DNA of 64,000 bases from Mycolicibacterium cosmeticum (GCF_000613185.1 NZ_CCBB010000001.1:1178001-1242000); one strand, 5' to 3'; shown: positions 45,405 through 54,594, counted from the stretch's first letter. The notes: generated from the sequence alone by a model not told the origin. A program made the numbers and translations.

Positions 45405-47147
45405 CTAGGTGCGGTTCTGGTCCTGCTGGTTCAACAACCTGGCATAACCGGCACCCATGCCCAGCAGCACCAAACCCACCACCATGAACACCGCCACCCG
45501 GAACATCCCGTCCAGCGTGCCGAGGTCGAACACGAACAGTTTCGCCACCGCCGCCGCCACCAACGTCATACCGGCGCCGATGGGCAACGACCGGTCCGTG
45601 CGCGGACGGCGCGCCGCATAACCGAACAGGGCCGCCGCCAACGCGATCCAACAGATCGTCGCCACCATATGCCCGGCCAGGAATCCGCCGTTGAGTCCGG
45701 CGATCAACACCCCGGCCGTCACGGTGAACACGGTCACGGCGTACACCAACACCAGCGCCGCCCCGCCCAACAACAGCCGCAGCAGATCACCCTCGATCCG
45801 CTGCCGGACCGACCAGCACTGCGCGGTGGCATAGCCACCCAGCAACACCGCCGAGATCAGCACCGAGACCGCATCCGGTGTGGTGAGCACCGTCGCCGAG
45901 GCCAGCGTCACCGGCCCGGCAGTCGACATCAGCGCCAACCCGCCGACGGTGCCGAAGAAGGCCGCCGTCCACTGCGCGGCCGCGCTGTGCCGCCCGGCCA
46001 CCGCCGTGAGCACCGCCATGGCCAGCAACAGCGGGCCGGCGACCGGTCCGGCGAAACCGACACCGACGGCAACCAGCGCCGCCACGGCGGCCAGCGCCGT
46101 CCAGATATGGCGAACCGGCGCCGTCACCCCGGGGATGCGGCTGGCGGCCAGGACGATCGCCAGCGTGGCCGCCGACAGGGCGGCGGCCATCAGCGCCGCG
46201 GGCACGTGCGGCGTCGCGGCCGACACGGCCAGCACCGGCAGGGCGCCCAGCGCCCCGGTCAACGCCACGGCGGTGCGATGTGCACTGTGCGGCAACAGGA
46301 TCAACGCCGAGCCGAGCGACAACACCGCCGCGATGGCGCACGCCCCGGCCAGCCACGGATCGCGTCCGGCGCCGAAGGCCACCCCGACCAGCGCCAGCAG
46401 CACCGGCACGCTGCCGGCGACCGTCCGCGCCACGTACATCCCCACCCAGTCGCGGCCGAGCTGGACGGGCAGCGTCGCCGCCGACAGCGCCAGCATGAAA
46501 CCCACCAGCAGCAGGGTGATGCCGCCCGCCACGATCGGCGCCAGCACGATCAGCGGCACCAGGACCAGCAGCGCCAGCTGCTCGGTCGCCCACCGCCGGG
46601 CCAGCGCCAGGCCGCCACCGGCCACCAGAGCGGACAGCACCAGACCGGCCGCCCCGGGCAACCAGTCGTAGATCGTGGTGACGGCCAAGACGTCGATATA
46701 GCCGGCGGCAATGCCGGTGGCGGCCAGGGCCGTTGCGCCCAGACCGCCACCGGGCCGGGCCTGCAGCCGGCACGCGACGCCCACCAGGGCGACGGCCAGC
46801 ACCGCGCCACCGGCCACCCGGACCGGCGGGGCCAGCAATCCGGCTTGGGCGGCCAGCACCACCAGCAGGACCACCCCGATCAGCGTCACCGCAACCCCGG
46901 CGACCGCCAGCGCCTTGCCGATCCAGTTCGACGGCGCGGGCCGGGGCGCGGGCACCGGCGGGGGCGGCGGTGCCGGGACCGGCTGCGGCGGATAGGGCCA
47001 GTACACCGGCGGCTGGACGGGCTGGGCGTGGAGCGCACCGGCCAACTGCTGCAATTCGGCGGAGGCACGGTGCAACTGGCCAGCGATGGTCGAGAACTCG
47101 GCGGCCAGCCGGGCGAGCGCCTGTTGCGGTTCGGTCATGTCCGTCAT
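45405..47147 (-). CDS. DUF2339 polytopic membrane protein
   Basis: A 580-residue protein with about twenty hydrophobic helices. It starts with a 40-residue helical soluble part (LARLAAEFSTIAGQLHRAS), then a Pro-rich linker (PPVYWPYPPQPVP), then TM helices to the end. The late segment KLFVFDLGTLDGMFRVAVFMVVGLVLL is the DUF2339 hallmark. Function is unknown; relatives occur near cell-wall and transport genes. ATG 47147 or 47138 may start translation. It lies next to a two-component pair, read in the same direction. Confidence 0.82.
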   Translation of the reverse strand: MTDMTEPQQALARLAAEFSTIAGQLHRASAELQQLAGALHAQPVQPPVYWPYPPQPVPAPPPPPVPAPRPAPSNWIGKALAVAGVAVTLIGVVLLVVLAAQAGLLAPPVRVAGGAVLAVALVGVACRLQARPGGGLGATALAATGIAAGYIDVLAVTTIYDWLPGAAGLVLSALVAGGGLALARRWATEQLALLVLVPLIVLAPIVAGGITLLLVGFMLALSAATLPVQLGRDWVGMYVARTVAGSVPVLLALVGVAFGAGRDPWLAGACAIAAVLSLGSALILLPHSAHRTAVALTGALGALPVLAVSAATPHVPAALMAAALSAATLAIVLAASRIPGVTAPVRHIWTALAAVAALVAVGVGFAGPVAGPLLLAMAVLTAVAGRHSAAAQWTAAFFGTVGGLALMSTAGPVTLASATVLTTPDAVSVLISAVLLGGYATAQCWSVRQRIEGDLLRLLLGGAALVLVYAVTVFTVTAGVLIAGLNGGFLAGHMVATICWIALAAALFGYAARRPRTDRSLPIGAGMTLVAAAVAKLFVFDLGTLDGMFRVAVFMVVGLVLLGMGAGYARLLNQQDQNRT

Positions 47148-47183
47148 CGTCGCGCGGGACCGTGGCCCGCCGGATGAGTAGGA

Positions 47184-47840
47184 CTACTCGACTTCGGGTT
47201 CGCGGTCCAACCCGTGCTCGATCGCGTAGCGGGCCAACTCGACGCGGTTGGCGAGCTGCAACTTGCGGAAGGTGGCCTGCACGTGGTTCTCCACGGTGCG
47301 GTGGCTGAGCGACAACCGTTCACCGATCTGCTTGGCCGTCAACCCCTTTGCGACGTAGCGCAGGATCTCGGTCTCCCGGTCGGTGAGGCTGGGCCCGGCC
47401 GGACCGTCCGGTGGCTGCTGCGCGATGCGCCGGTACTCCCCCAGCACCAGACCCGCCAACCCCGGCGTGAACACCGCCCTGCCTTGCGCGGTCGCGCGAA
47501 CCGCCGCGCCCAGCTCGGCCTTGGACGCGCTTTTCACCAGGTATCCGGTGGCACCGGCCTTCACCGCCTCCAACACGTCGTCGCGCTCATCGGAGGCGGA
47601 CAGCACCAGGATGCGCGACGCCGGCGAGACGGCCAGCACCTCGAGGGTGGCCTGGGCTCCGGTGCCGTCGGACAGCCGCATGTCCATCACCACCACATCG
47701 GGTTGGACCGCCCCGGCCCGCCGGCGCGCCGATCCGACCCCGTCCGCGGTGGCCACCACCTCGAACCCATCCTCGGCCAGATCGCGCGCCACGGCGTCAC
47801 GCCAGATCGGATGATCGTCGACCACCATGACCGTCGTCAT
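47184..47840 (-). CDS. NarL/LuxR-type response regulator
   Basis: A 218-residue response regulator. Receiver domain: VMVVDDHPIWRDAV, phosphoacceptor Asp in DVVVMDMRLSDG, Thr/Ser in LVLSASDE, Lys in GYLVKSAS. The LuxR helix-turn-helix is at residues 155-205 (LTDRETEILRYVAKGLTAKQ, then LSHRTVENHV). It is coupled by ATGA to the histidine kinase gene just upstream. ATG 47840 (MTTVMVVDD) is the clean start. Targets unknown; the adjacent DUF2339 and amino acid transporter genes are candidates. Confidence 0.92.
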   Translation of the reverse strand: MTTVMVVDDHPIWRDAVARDLAEDGFEVVATADGVGSARRRAGAVQPDVVVMDMRLSDGTGAQATLEVLAVSPASRILVLSASDERDDVLEAVKAGATGYLVKSASKAELGAAVRATAQGRAVFTPGLAGLVLGEYRRIAQQPPDGPAGPSLTDRETEILRYVAKGLTAKQIGERLSLSHRTVENHVQATFRKLQLANRVELARYAIEHGLDREPEVE

Positions 47841-48982
47841 CGCGCCGGCCGCCGCACCGTTCTGGGCACCCTCAACTCCCACTCCGTCCCCCCGCCTTCC
47901 GATGTCGTCAGCACCGCCTCACCGCCGAGTGCCCGCATCCGCCCCACGATGGACTTCGACACCCCGACGCGCCCCTGCTCCTCGGCCTGGGCCAGTCGGC
48001 CAGCGGCGATGCCCGGCCCGTCGTCGCGGATGCTGACCACCACCGCGTCACCGAGATCCTCGAGCAGGACGAAGGCGTGCGCGTCCGGACCGGCGTGCCG
48101 CTCGACGTTGGTCAGCGCATTCTCTGCCGCCGCGACGATCTCGGTCGCCAGGTGGGCGTCCAGCAGAACCGCTGTGGCGGGCAGGCTCACCGACACCTGG
48201 TCGGACTCGAATCTACGCACCAGTGCACCCAGATCGGCGTCGGCCGACATCGTCTGCGAATCAGCGCCGGCGCCACTGATCAGCCGGCGCAGCGCCCGCT
48301 CCTGCTCGCCGGCCGCCTCGGCCAATTGCACTGCCGCACCGCCGATTTCCCGGCCCCGCCGGGACACCAGGGCGAGCACCTGCATGACACCGTCGTGCAC
48401 CTCGCGGGACAGTCGTTCCCGTTCGGCAAGGGCGGCCGCCAGCCGGGTGGCCCGTTCCAGTTCGTCGTGCGCGCGACGCGCCGTGGACGCCGCCATGCCG
48501 ACCGCCAGCCCGACGGCCAGTTCGATGAGGATGGTCGGGGTGCGCACCAGATCCACCGAGATCGAGCCCTTGAGGGCGGCGGCCGTGCCCATGACGATCA
48601 GCCCCGCCAGCATCCCGGCCACCGGCCCGGCCAGGACGGCCGCCGAGACAACGGCATTCGTGGCCCACAAGGTGGTCGGCCAGGTCTGGTTGGCCAGCGT
48701 CCACGATGCCGAGGCGACCAGCGGCGTGGACGCCATCAGCGCGACCACCACCGCCACCTCGGCCAGCACCCAGGCCCGGCGGCGGCCGAACCCGCGCAGA
48801 TAACCCACGGCACACGCCAGGCTCCAGCCGGTCAACGCACCGAACAACACCCAGCCCAGCACCGGGCGGGCGAACTCGGCATTCTTCGACAGCTGGAACA
48901 CCAGCGCGTACACCCAGCTGAGCAACCGGAACACCTGCGCGGCCCGCCACAGCGGCGCCGCCGGGTCGGACACGCTTGCCAC
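47837..48982 (-). CDS. MacS-type sensor histidine kinase
   Basis: A 381-residue sensor with six TM helices or so in the first 165 residues. A HisKA_3 dimerisation domain follows (RERLSREVHDGVMQVLALV, phosphoacceptor His), then an HATPase_c domain (N box AAENALTNVERHA, G box DDGPGIAAGR). The layout matches what is annotated as MacS-family kinases in mycobacteria. It partners with the LuxR regulator with which it overlaps by four bases. No extracytoplasmic ligand domain is present, so it likely senses the membrane state. Confidence 0.88.
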   Translation of the reverse strand: MASVSDPAAPLWRAAQVFRLLSWVYALVFQLSKNAEFARPVLGWVLFGALTGWSLACAVGYLRGFGRRRAWVLAEVAVVVALMASTPLVASASWTLANQTWPTTLWATNAVVSAAVLAGPVAGMLAGLIVMGTAAALKGSISVDLVRTPTILIELAVGLAVGMAASTARRAHDELERATRLAAALAERERLSREVHDGVMQVLALVSRRGREIGGAAVQLAEAAGEQERALRRLISGAGADSQTMSADADLGALVRRFESDQVSVSLPATAVLLDAHLATEIVAAAENALTNVERHAGPDAHAFVLLEDLGDAVVVSIRDDGPGIAAGRLAQAEEQGRVGVSKSIVGRMRALGGEAVLTTSEGGGTEWELRVPRTVRRPAR

Positions 48983-48987
48983 CGCCG

Positions 48988-49773
48988 CTACATCACCTTG
49001 GACAGAAAGGCTTTCGTCCGCTCGTGCTGAGGATTGGTCAGCACCTCACGCGGTGCGCCGCTCTCCACCACGACACCGCCGTCCATGAAGACGACCTTGT
49101 CGGCGACCTCACGGGCGAAGCCCATCTCGTGGGTCACCACCACCATCGTCATGCCCTCGCGGGCCAGGTTCTTCATGACCCCCAGCACCTCGCCGACCAG
49201 TTCCGGGTCCAGCGCCGAGGTCGGCTCGTCGAACAACATCAGCTTGGGGCTCATGGCCAGGGCCCTGGCGATGGCCACCCGCTGCTGCTGGCCACCGGAC
49301 AACTGCGCGGGGTAGGCATCGGCCTTGTCGGCCAACCCCACCTGGGCCAGCAGATCCCTGGCCCGGGCCAGCGCGGCAGCGCGTTTGACCCGTTTGACGT
49401 GAACCGGCGCCTCGATGATGTTCTCCAGCGCGGTGCGGTGTGGGAACAGGTTGAAGTGCTGGAACACCATGCCGACGTCGCGGCGTTGCCGGGCGGCGTC
49501 CTTGGGGCTCAGCTCGTGCAGCTTGCCGCCCCGCTCGCGGTACCCGACGAGTTCACCGTCCACGTACAGCCGCCCGGCGGTGACCTCCTCCAGGTGATTG
49601 ATGCAGCGCAGGAAGGTCGACTTACCCGAACCGGACGGCCCGACCAGCACCAGCACCTCACCCCGGCCGATCTCCAGCGTGATGCCCTTGAGGACGTGCA
49701 GCGCGCCGAAGCTCTTGCACACCTGCTCGGCTTTGACCATCGGCGCGGCCTGCACCGAATCTTCTACCGTCAC
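48988..49773 (-). CDS. Polar amino acid ABC transporter, ATPase (GlnQ-like)
   Basis: A 261-residue ABC ATPase: Walker [15 protein letters not shown]-loop [11 protein letters not shown], signature [16 protein letters not shown], Walker [16 protein letters not shown]-loop VVTHEMGFA. These are typical of GlnQ/GltL-type importers for polar amino acids. It overlaps the permease gene by four bases and closes the operon binding protein-permease-ATPase. The histidine-kinase gene follows six bases after... in the opposite sense of reading order it begins just 6 bases left of the ATPase stop, so cotranscription with the two-component genes is likely. Confidence 0.92.
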   Translation of the reverse strand: MTVEDSVQAAPMVKAEQVCKSFGALHVLKGITLEIGRGEVLVLVGPSGSGKSTFLRCINHLEEVTAGRLYVDGELVGYRERGGKLHELSPKDAARQRRDVGMVFQHFNLFPHRTALENIIEAPVHVKRVKRAAALARARDLLAQVGLADKADAYPAQLSGGQQQRVAIARALAMSPKLMLFDEPTSALDPELVGEVLGVMKNLAREGMTMVVVTHEMGFAREVADKVVFMDGGVVVESGAPREVLTNPQHERTKAFLSKVM

Positions 49774-50690
49774 ATCCCACCTGTCCCGGCTTGTGCTTTC
49801 GCCAGCGCCTCAAGCTGTTTGGTGGTCAGCTTGCGCGACGCGCCCCTGGAGAAGTACCGCTCCAGGTAGAACTGACCGACCATCAGCACGCTCGTCACCA
49901 CCAGATACCAGGTGGCGGCCACCATCAGCATCGGCACCGGCTCGAAGATCCGGCCGCCGATATCGCGGACCGCGATGCCGTACAGGTCATACGAATAGGG
50001 CACCGCCGTCACCAGCGAGGTGGTCTTGAGCATGCTGATGATCTCGTTGCCGGTGGGCGGGATGATCACCCGCATGGCCTGCGGCAACACCGTGCGCCGC
50101 ATGGTCATCCCCCAGGACATGCCCAGTGCCGTCGACGCCTCGGACTGCCCCTCGGGCACCGAGGAGATGCCGGCGCGGATGATCTCGGCCATGTAGGCGC
50201 CCTCGTTGAGCCCGAGCCCGATGACCGCCAGCAGGAACGGTATCGACAACGCCTGCAGATTCAGCTCGAAGAAGGTCGGGCCGAAGGGGATACCCAACTG
50301 CAGGTTCTTATAGATCGTCGGGAACAAGCCCCAGAACACCAACTGCACGTACACCGGGGTGCCGCGGAAGATCCACAGGAACACCCACGACACGGACCGG
50401 AACACCGGGTTGGGCGACAACCGCATCACGGCCAGGACGATGCCGAGCAGGATCGCCAACACCATCGAATAGATGGTGAGCTGCAGGGTGTTCCACGCGC
50501 CCTCCAGCAGCCGCTGATCGAAGAGGTACTTGCGGTACACCGACCAGCGGTAGGCGTCGTTGGTGGCCGCGCCGTAGAGGAACAGCGCGGTCGCCGCGAT
50601 GATCAGCGCGGCCCCCACCCACCGCCACGGGTGGCGCAGGGGTACCGCGTCGATCGGTGGTGGAGCTTGAGAGACTTCGGTTTCGCTCAG
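49770..50690 (-). CDS. Polar amino acid ABC transporter, permease, probable CTG start
   Basis: A permease of the HisM/GlnP type with about six TM helices and the ATPase-contacting EAA loop ([22 protein letters not shown]). A GTG at 50618 would start the protein right at the first TM helix without a cytoplasmic tail. The frame continues cleanly upstream through 24 more codons to a CTG at 50690, giving [20 protein letters not shown], the type of short polar Pro-rich tail seen in related permeases; no ATG, GTG or TTG is available there. This CTG overlaps the TGA of the upstream binding-protein gene as CTGA, exactly the coupling used elsewhere in this window. I chose it with moderate confidence. 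Confidence 0.85.
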   Translation of the reverse strand: MSETEVSQAPPPIDAVPLRHPWRWVGAALIIAATALFLYGAATNDAYRWSVYRKYLFDQRLLEGAWNTLQLTIYSMVLAILLGIVLAVMRLSPNPVFRSVSWVFLWIFRGTPVYVQLVFWGLFPTIYKNLQLGIPFGPTFFELNLQALSIPFLLAVIGLGLNEGAYMAEIIRAGISSVPEGQSEASTALGMSWGMTMRRTVLPQAMRVIIPPTGNEIISMLKTTSLVTAVPYSYDLYGIAVRDIGGRIFEPVPMLMVAATWYLVVTSVLMVGQFYLERYFSRGASRKLTTKQLEALAKAQAGTGGM

Positions 50691-51604
50691 TTGATTGCTC
50701 CGTTGATCACCGGCTTGTCGATCATCCCCGACTCGACACCCCAGTTGGTGGCGATCTGCTTGTAGGTGCCGTTGTCGATCAGGTGCTGCAGCGCCTGCAC
50801 CAGCGACTGCGCCAACGGCGACCCCTTCTTCACCGGCCAGCCGTACGGCGCGGATTCGAAGGTCTCCCCTGCGGTTTCCAGCTTGCCGTTGCTCTGCTTG
50901 ATGGCGTACAGGGTCACCGGGGAGTCCGCCGACATGGCGTCGGCCTGACCGAGCACCACCGCGTTGGTGGCCGCGTCCTGGCTGTCGAACTTCAGGATCT
51001 CGATGGCCGGCTTACCGGCATCGGTGCACGCCTTGCTCTTGGCGGGCAGTTCCTCGGTCTCCTCGGTGGTGGTGGCCTGGACGGCGACCTTCTTACCGCA
51101 GGCGTTGTTCGGGTCGATCGAACCGCCCTTGGGCTGGGCCCACTGGATACCGGCGGAGAAGTACGTCACGAAATCGACGGACTGCTCGCGCTCTTTGGTG
51201 TCGGTGAACGAGGACATTCCGATGTTGAAGGTGTCGCCTTGGACCGACGGGATGATCTTGGCGAAGTCGGACTCCCGGAACTCGGCCTTGAGGCCCAGCG
51301 TGGCGGCCACCGCGTTGACCAGGTCGACGTCGAAACCGACGATCTTGCCGCTCTCGTCCTTGAACTCGTTGGGGGCGTAGGGAATGTTCACGCCCACGAT
51401 GAGCTTGCCGGAGGACTTGATGGCCTCGGGAACGGTGTTGGCGATGGCCTCGACCTTCTCGGCCGAGGCGGCCGTCGTCGTGGTGGACGGCGCGGCGCTG
51501 TCCTCGTTCTTGGCACAGCCCGACAGGGCCAGCGCACCGGTTGCCGCGAACACCGCCGCAACGCGCCAGACCGCGATCCGGCGGCTCTTACATCCAACTG
51601 CCAC
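50687..51604 (-). CDS. Polar amino acid ABC transporter, substrate-binding lipoprotein
   Basis: A 305-residue lipoprotein. GTG 51604 has AGAGGA four bases before it, and the frame begins MAVGCKSRRIAVWRVAAVF, leading to the lipobox LALSGC. The binding domain has the type II SBP_bac_3 pattern (KLIVGVNIPYAPNEF, GFDVDLVNAVAATLG, DTKEREQSVDFVTYF, QSNGKLETAGE), as in glutamate/glutamine binding proteins. Start at 51643 would add residues before the signal peptide and is unlikely. It is the first gene of the transporter operon. Confidence 0.92.
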   Translation of the reverse strand: MAVGCKSRRIAVWRVAAVFAATGALALSGCAKNEDSAAPSTTTTAASAEKVEAIANTVPEAIKSSGKLIVGVNIPYAPNEFKDESGKIVGFDVDLVNAVAATLGLKAEFRESDFAKIIPSVQGDTFNIGMSSFTDTKEREQSVDFVTYFSAGIQWAQPKGGSIDPNNACGKKVAVQATTTEETEELPAKSKACTDAGKPAIEILKFDSQDAATNAVVLGQADAMSADSPVTLYAIKQSNGKLETAGETFESAPYGWPVKKGSPLAQSLVQALQHLIDNGTYKQIATNWGVESGMIDKPVINGAIN

Positions 51605-51829
51605 AGTTCCTCTTTCCTCGTCGGGCTCATGTGCCACCGACATCTTCTACTACTGCTTCAACCCGAAGACGTTAACCACAGTGGCCCCAGCGCGCAGTGC
51701 CGGTAACGGAAGATTAGGCCAGGCTGAACGTTATGGTTGCCTGAATCGCTGCGGCTCGCATCTCAGCGCTATTCCGTGTGTTATCCGACACTCTGCTAAC
51801 GCCCTTTCACTGCCAGGAGAGGCATCCGC

Positions 51830-52105
51830 ATGAGTAGTATCCCCGCAATCCTCGACACGCGCGAGTGGGTCGACAATGATCCGGTCGGGCGGACGTGGCG
51901 GACGTTCACGACGCACCAGCACGTCATCGACATCCCCAACGATGGCGGGGAGGAATGGACCACGGGTCGCCTGACCATCGGCCTGGGCGGCATCGAGTAC
52001 CTCGATGGCGAGATCCACAAGTGGGTGCGCATCGGTGACGAGACCATCCCTCTGGCCGGCCTACGCGATGTGATCGCTGCACTGACCAACCTGGCCCACC
52101 AATGA
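51830..52105 (+). CDS. Small protein, phage-like context, unknown
   Basis: A 91-residue acidic protein with a very good ribosome site (AGGAGAGG seven bases before ATG). Visible phrases: ILDTREWVDNDPVGRTWRTF, HVIDIPNDGGEEWTTG, RLTIGLGGIEYLDGEIHKWV and LAGLRDVIAALTNLAHQ. It looks like a small alpha/beta fold with no cysteines, signal or TM. It opens a run of three genes with four-base overlaps, the gene packing typical of phages and mobile islets. I do not recognise it. Confidence 0.7.
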   Translation: MSSIPAILDTREWVDNDPVGRTWRTFTTHQHVIDIPNDGGEEWTTGRLTIGLGGIEYLDGEIHKWVRIGDETIPLAGLRDVIAALTNLAHQ

Positions 52106-52206
52106 GGACCACGTTCGCCGCCCTGCTGGCTGCGGCCATCTTCGCTGTGTTGCATTACTTCGTCCCGCTGACCTGTCTGCCCCTGTCGATAGGGTGCACA
52201 GCGTGA
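52102..52206 (+). CDS. 34-aa membrane or signal-like peptide
   Basis: ATG overlaps the stop of the preceding gene (ATGA), and its own TGA overlaps the GTG of the next gene. The product is MRTTFAALLAAAIFAVLHYF followed by a short tail with two cysteines (TCLPL and GCTA). It has the shape of a signal peptide or single-TM micropeptide. Its credibility comes from perfect overlap on both sides. Function unknown. Confidence 0.55.
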   Translation: MRTTFAALLAAAIFAVLHYFVPLTCLPLSIGCTA

Positions 52207-52433
52207 GTGACGAACTACCGTGGAGCGCAGCAGACGAACCGCTCGTCCACATGGCGGATATGTGCGCCGGTGTCGGTGACGGACCATGCCAGCCAATCAA
52301 CGGCCCGTGGATTGCGCCCAAGGCCGTGTGGCTCGACATAGCACGGGCCGCTCTTGATGACGGCTCACCAGAGTGTCGGGTCTACGCGTACGGCCTGGAG
52401 TTGGATTTATACGACGACTGGCACAGCCCGTAA
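52203..52433 (+). CDS. Small acidic protein, unknown
   Basis: A 76-residue acidic protein starting at GTG 52203 (overlap GTGA with the preceding peptide gene); GTG 52194 is possible. It contains four cysteines (MADMCAGVG, GPCQPIN, PECRVYA) that could bind metal, and a tail LELDLYDDWHSP. A strong terminator follows at 52446-52480. It completes the three-gene cluster. No recognised domain; the composition is like small phage proteins. Confidence 0.6.
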   Translation: MSDELPWSAADEPLVHMADMCAGVGDGPCQPINGPWIAPKAVWLDIARAALDDGSPECRVYAYGLELDLYDDWHSP

Positions 52434-52445
52434 GGTCAAACAGGC

Positions 52446-52485
52446 AACCACCCCCGGCAGCCCTACGGCCGGGGGTGGTTCTTTG
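52446..52485 (+). terminator. Rho-independent terminator
   Basis: A 13-bp stem (AACCACCCCCGGC with GCCGGGGGTGGTT), nine-base loop, followed by CTTTGTT. It ends the three-gene cluster at 51830-52433 and isolates it from the next gene. Confidence 0.88.
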
Positions 52486-52536
52486 TTGCGCGTCGAATCA
52501 AAGACGAGCAAATCAGGGCGACTACCATCAGCCGTT

Positions 52537-53661
52537 ATGTCCGACACGACAGACGCTTACCATCCGCCGGGGGACGTTACCGAGGTCCCTCTACTTCGAA
52601 TCGTTTGGATGGGCGAGAACGGCGTCAATGAGCAGCCGCTCAATACCGTGTTGACCGATCTCGCGAACCTTGCAACCGCCGGACAAGGCTGGTGGTTCGG
52701 CGATCGATCTGCTTCGGAGAATGGCCGCGACTACTCCGTGCTCGAAGATATGCGACTTGAAGTCAACGATCTTACGCGAATTCTTGTCGATGTTCTCGAA
52801 GTCAGCAACAGACCCCATGGCGAAAAGTTTGCTTTTCGGTTCGGCCAGTGCATACGGGAAGATGCCCTAAACAAGCTGAGGCGGCAAATAGAAGCCCTCA
52901 TTCGCGGCCTTCAGGATGCGCCACCTGACGAAAAGTGGGACTTGATAAGACATGCGGCGATGTCGATTCGAAATTGGTCCGACGAAACTCTCGTGACCGC
53001 CTACAAAGAACTGCAGAACTTTATCGTTGACGAACCGGACATATATCGACTCGTCATTAGCGATCTTCTTCGAGAAAAATTGGCGGATGAGTCTCTGCAG
53101 AACCTTAAGCGCATAGAACGCTCTGCCGAATCAACGTTGGACAACATTGACACAGCGGCGGGTAAGGTGGGCGCTAAGACCCTGGCGAAGGGTTTTTCGG
53201 ACCAACTGGATATTGAGTCAAAGCGTGCCTATGCCTGGACCGCCGCCGTTGTCCTGACGGTAATTCTCGGAATAGCGTTGCCAGTGGCTGCACTCACGAC
53301 CGAAAAAATAGTGTTTTCATCTGTGGTCGATCCAATTGCGGGAACTGCAATTAAGGCGATAATCGGGCTGCCTTTCCTTGCCCTGGCCGCATACTTCGCG
53401 CGAATCTCATCGCAGCATCGCGAGACGGAACGCTATCTACGGATACTCGTGACGCAAATAGACTCTGTCCAAGCCTACGCAGCTGTATTAGATGACGAAG
53501 AACGCCGCCACCTCATTGTCAACCTCGGAAATCGCGCATTTGCAGATCCCGGATTGGCGCGCGCAGACAAAGGCAAAGTCGGCGCCCTGCCAGAAGACGT
53601 CACAGGTTTACTTACGAAGGCTCTCGATTTGGTGGCTAAGAACCAAGGCAGCGGCAGGTAG
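52537..53661 (+). CDS. Helical protein with two C-terminal TM helices, unknown
   Basis: A 374-residue protein whose codons are much less GC-rich than those of its neighbours (many A/T third positions). The first 230 residues are mostly helical and charged, including coiled-coil-like DESLQNLKRIERSAESTLDNID. Two TM helices lie about residues 235-255 (AWTAAVVLTVILGIALPVAA) and 270-290 (IKAIIGLPFLALAAYF). The last 80 residues are again helical. This soluble-sensor-plus-TM layout is seen in several kinds of phage-defence effectors, but no motif proves it. The ATG at 52537 lacks a strong ribosome site; the open frame upstream to 52354 crosses the terminator and is not used. Confidence 0.7.
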   Translation: MSDTTDAYHPPGDVTEVPLLRIVWMGENGVNEQPLNTVLTDLANLATAGQGWWFGDRSASENGRDYSVLEDMRLEVNDLTRILVDVLEVSNRPHGEKFAFRFGQCIREDALNKLRRQIEALIRGLQDAPPDEKWDLIRHAAMSIRNWSDETLVTAYKELQNFIVDEPDIYRLVISDLLREKLADESLQNLKRIERSAESTLDNIDTAAGKVGAKTLAKGFSDQLDIESKRAYAWTAAVVLTVILGIALPVAALTTEKIVFSSVVDPIAGTAIKAIIGLPFLALAAYFARISSQHRETERYLRILVTQIDSVQAYAAVLDDEERRHLIVNLGNRAFADPGLARADKGKVGALPEDVTGLLTKALDLVAKNQGSGR

Positions 53662-53901
53662 AACCACCGCGCTTTAGAACTAAGTTTTGGCGCTTTTTGG
53701 TGCCGTGGTCCAGACGGCCAACCGGAAGCGCTAAACGGGTCGGGCAACCTATAGCTGTTGCCGGCTGGCGCAAAACCTTTACGACCGAGCGCCCCGGGTC
53801 ATGGGCAATGATATCTCACCTCACCAGGCGCGCCGCATCTCCGGGTTGTCGGTGTGCGATGCGACGATGCCGTTAGACCGACCATCTGGAAGGGGTGTGG
53901 A

Positions 53902-54546
53902 TTGGCAAAATTTGTGGAGCCTACAGCGGGACTCAACTTTTACACATGCCCCTACTGCGAGACCCTGTGTACCCAGGACTCGCGGGGCGTCCTTATCGAC
54001 TACGACGATGACGAAGGCGGACCCTCACGCCACGAAGCCGTGAATTGGAACAGGTGCATGGCTTGCCTTCAAGAGTCATGGTGGGTAGACGGCCATCTCG
54101 TCTACCCATTCACCTCGAAGAGTGCTAGGCAGCCGGTAGATGGGATGCCCGATGACGTTCTAGAACTGTATCGAGAGGCCAGCTCCGTCGCGGACGTGTC
54201 TCCTCGCAGTGCCGCCGCCCTCCTACGCACCGCCTTGGAGGTTTTGACGCGCAACCACCTTGGCCAATCCGGCGTAAGCCTCAACGACGCAATCGGGAAC
54301 CTCGTCAAAGACCGTCAGCTCAGCGTCAAACTTCAGCAGGCGATGGACGTACTCAGGATCACTGGCAATGACTACGTCCATCCCCGTGAGGTGCAATTGG
54401 ATGACAGCGCGAAGGAAGCATCGGCCATGTTCGATCTTTTGAATATCATCGTTGACCGGCTCATCGTTGAACCCCAGCGGATCGCGCAACTCTATGCGGA
54501 CCTCCCAGAGTCAAAGCGCCAGCAGGTGGAGCGGCGAGACGGCTAG
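53902..54546 (+). CDS. Zinc-ribbon DUF4145 protein
   Basis: A 214-residue protein. TTG 53902 has AAGGGG at seven bases and gives MAKFVEPTAGLNFYTCPYC. The N-terminus is a zinc ribbon (CPYCETLC and CMACLQ). Residues about 95-200 are a DUF4145 domain (LELYREASSVADVSPRSAAA, then NDYVHPREVQLDD), a helical module often found next to or fused with restriction endonucleases and other defence proteins. Base composition is lower in GC than the core genes. It is 240 bases downstream of the two-TM gene in the same orientation; whether the two act together is unknown. A start at 53854 is possible but has no ribosome site. Confidence 0.78.
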   Translation: MAKFVEPTAGLNFYTCPYCETLCTQDSRGVLIDYDDDEGGPSRHEAVNWNRCMACLQESWWVDGHLVYPFTSKSARQPVDGMPDDVLELYREASSVADVSPRSAAALLRTALEVLTRNHLGQSGVSLNDAIGNLVKDRQLSVKLQQAMDVLRITGNDYVHPREVQLDDSAKEASAMFDLLNIIVDRLIVEPQRIAQLYADLPESKRQQVERRDG

Positions 54547-54594
54547 CCAAAAGGCGAGCGTCAAACTAATTCGACGGACCACGCCGAGACCGGA

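Noticed and set aside
45351..47177. A 608-codon open frame antisense to the DUF2339 gene
   Set aside because: Composition dominated by His, Arg, Gln and Gly, as expected for a complement of a hydrophobic high-GC gene.
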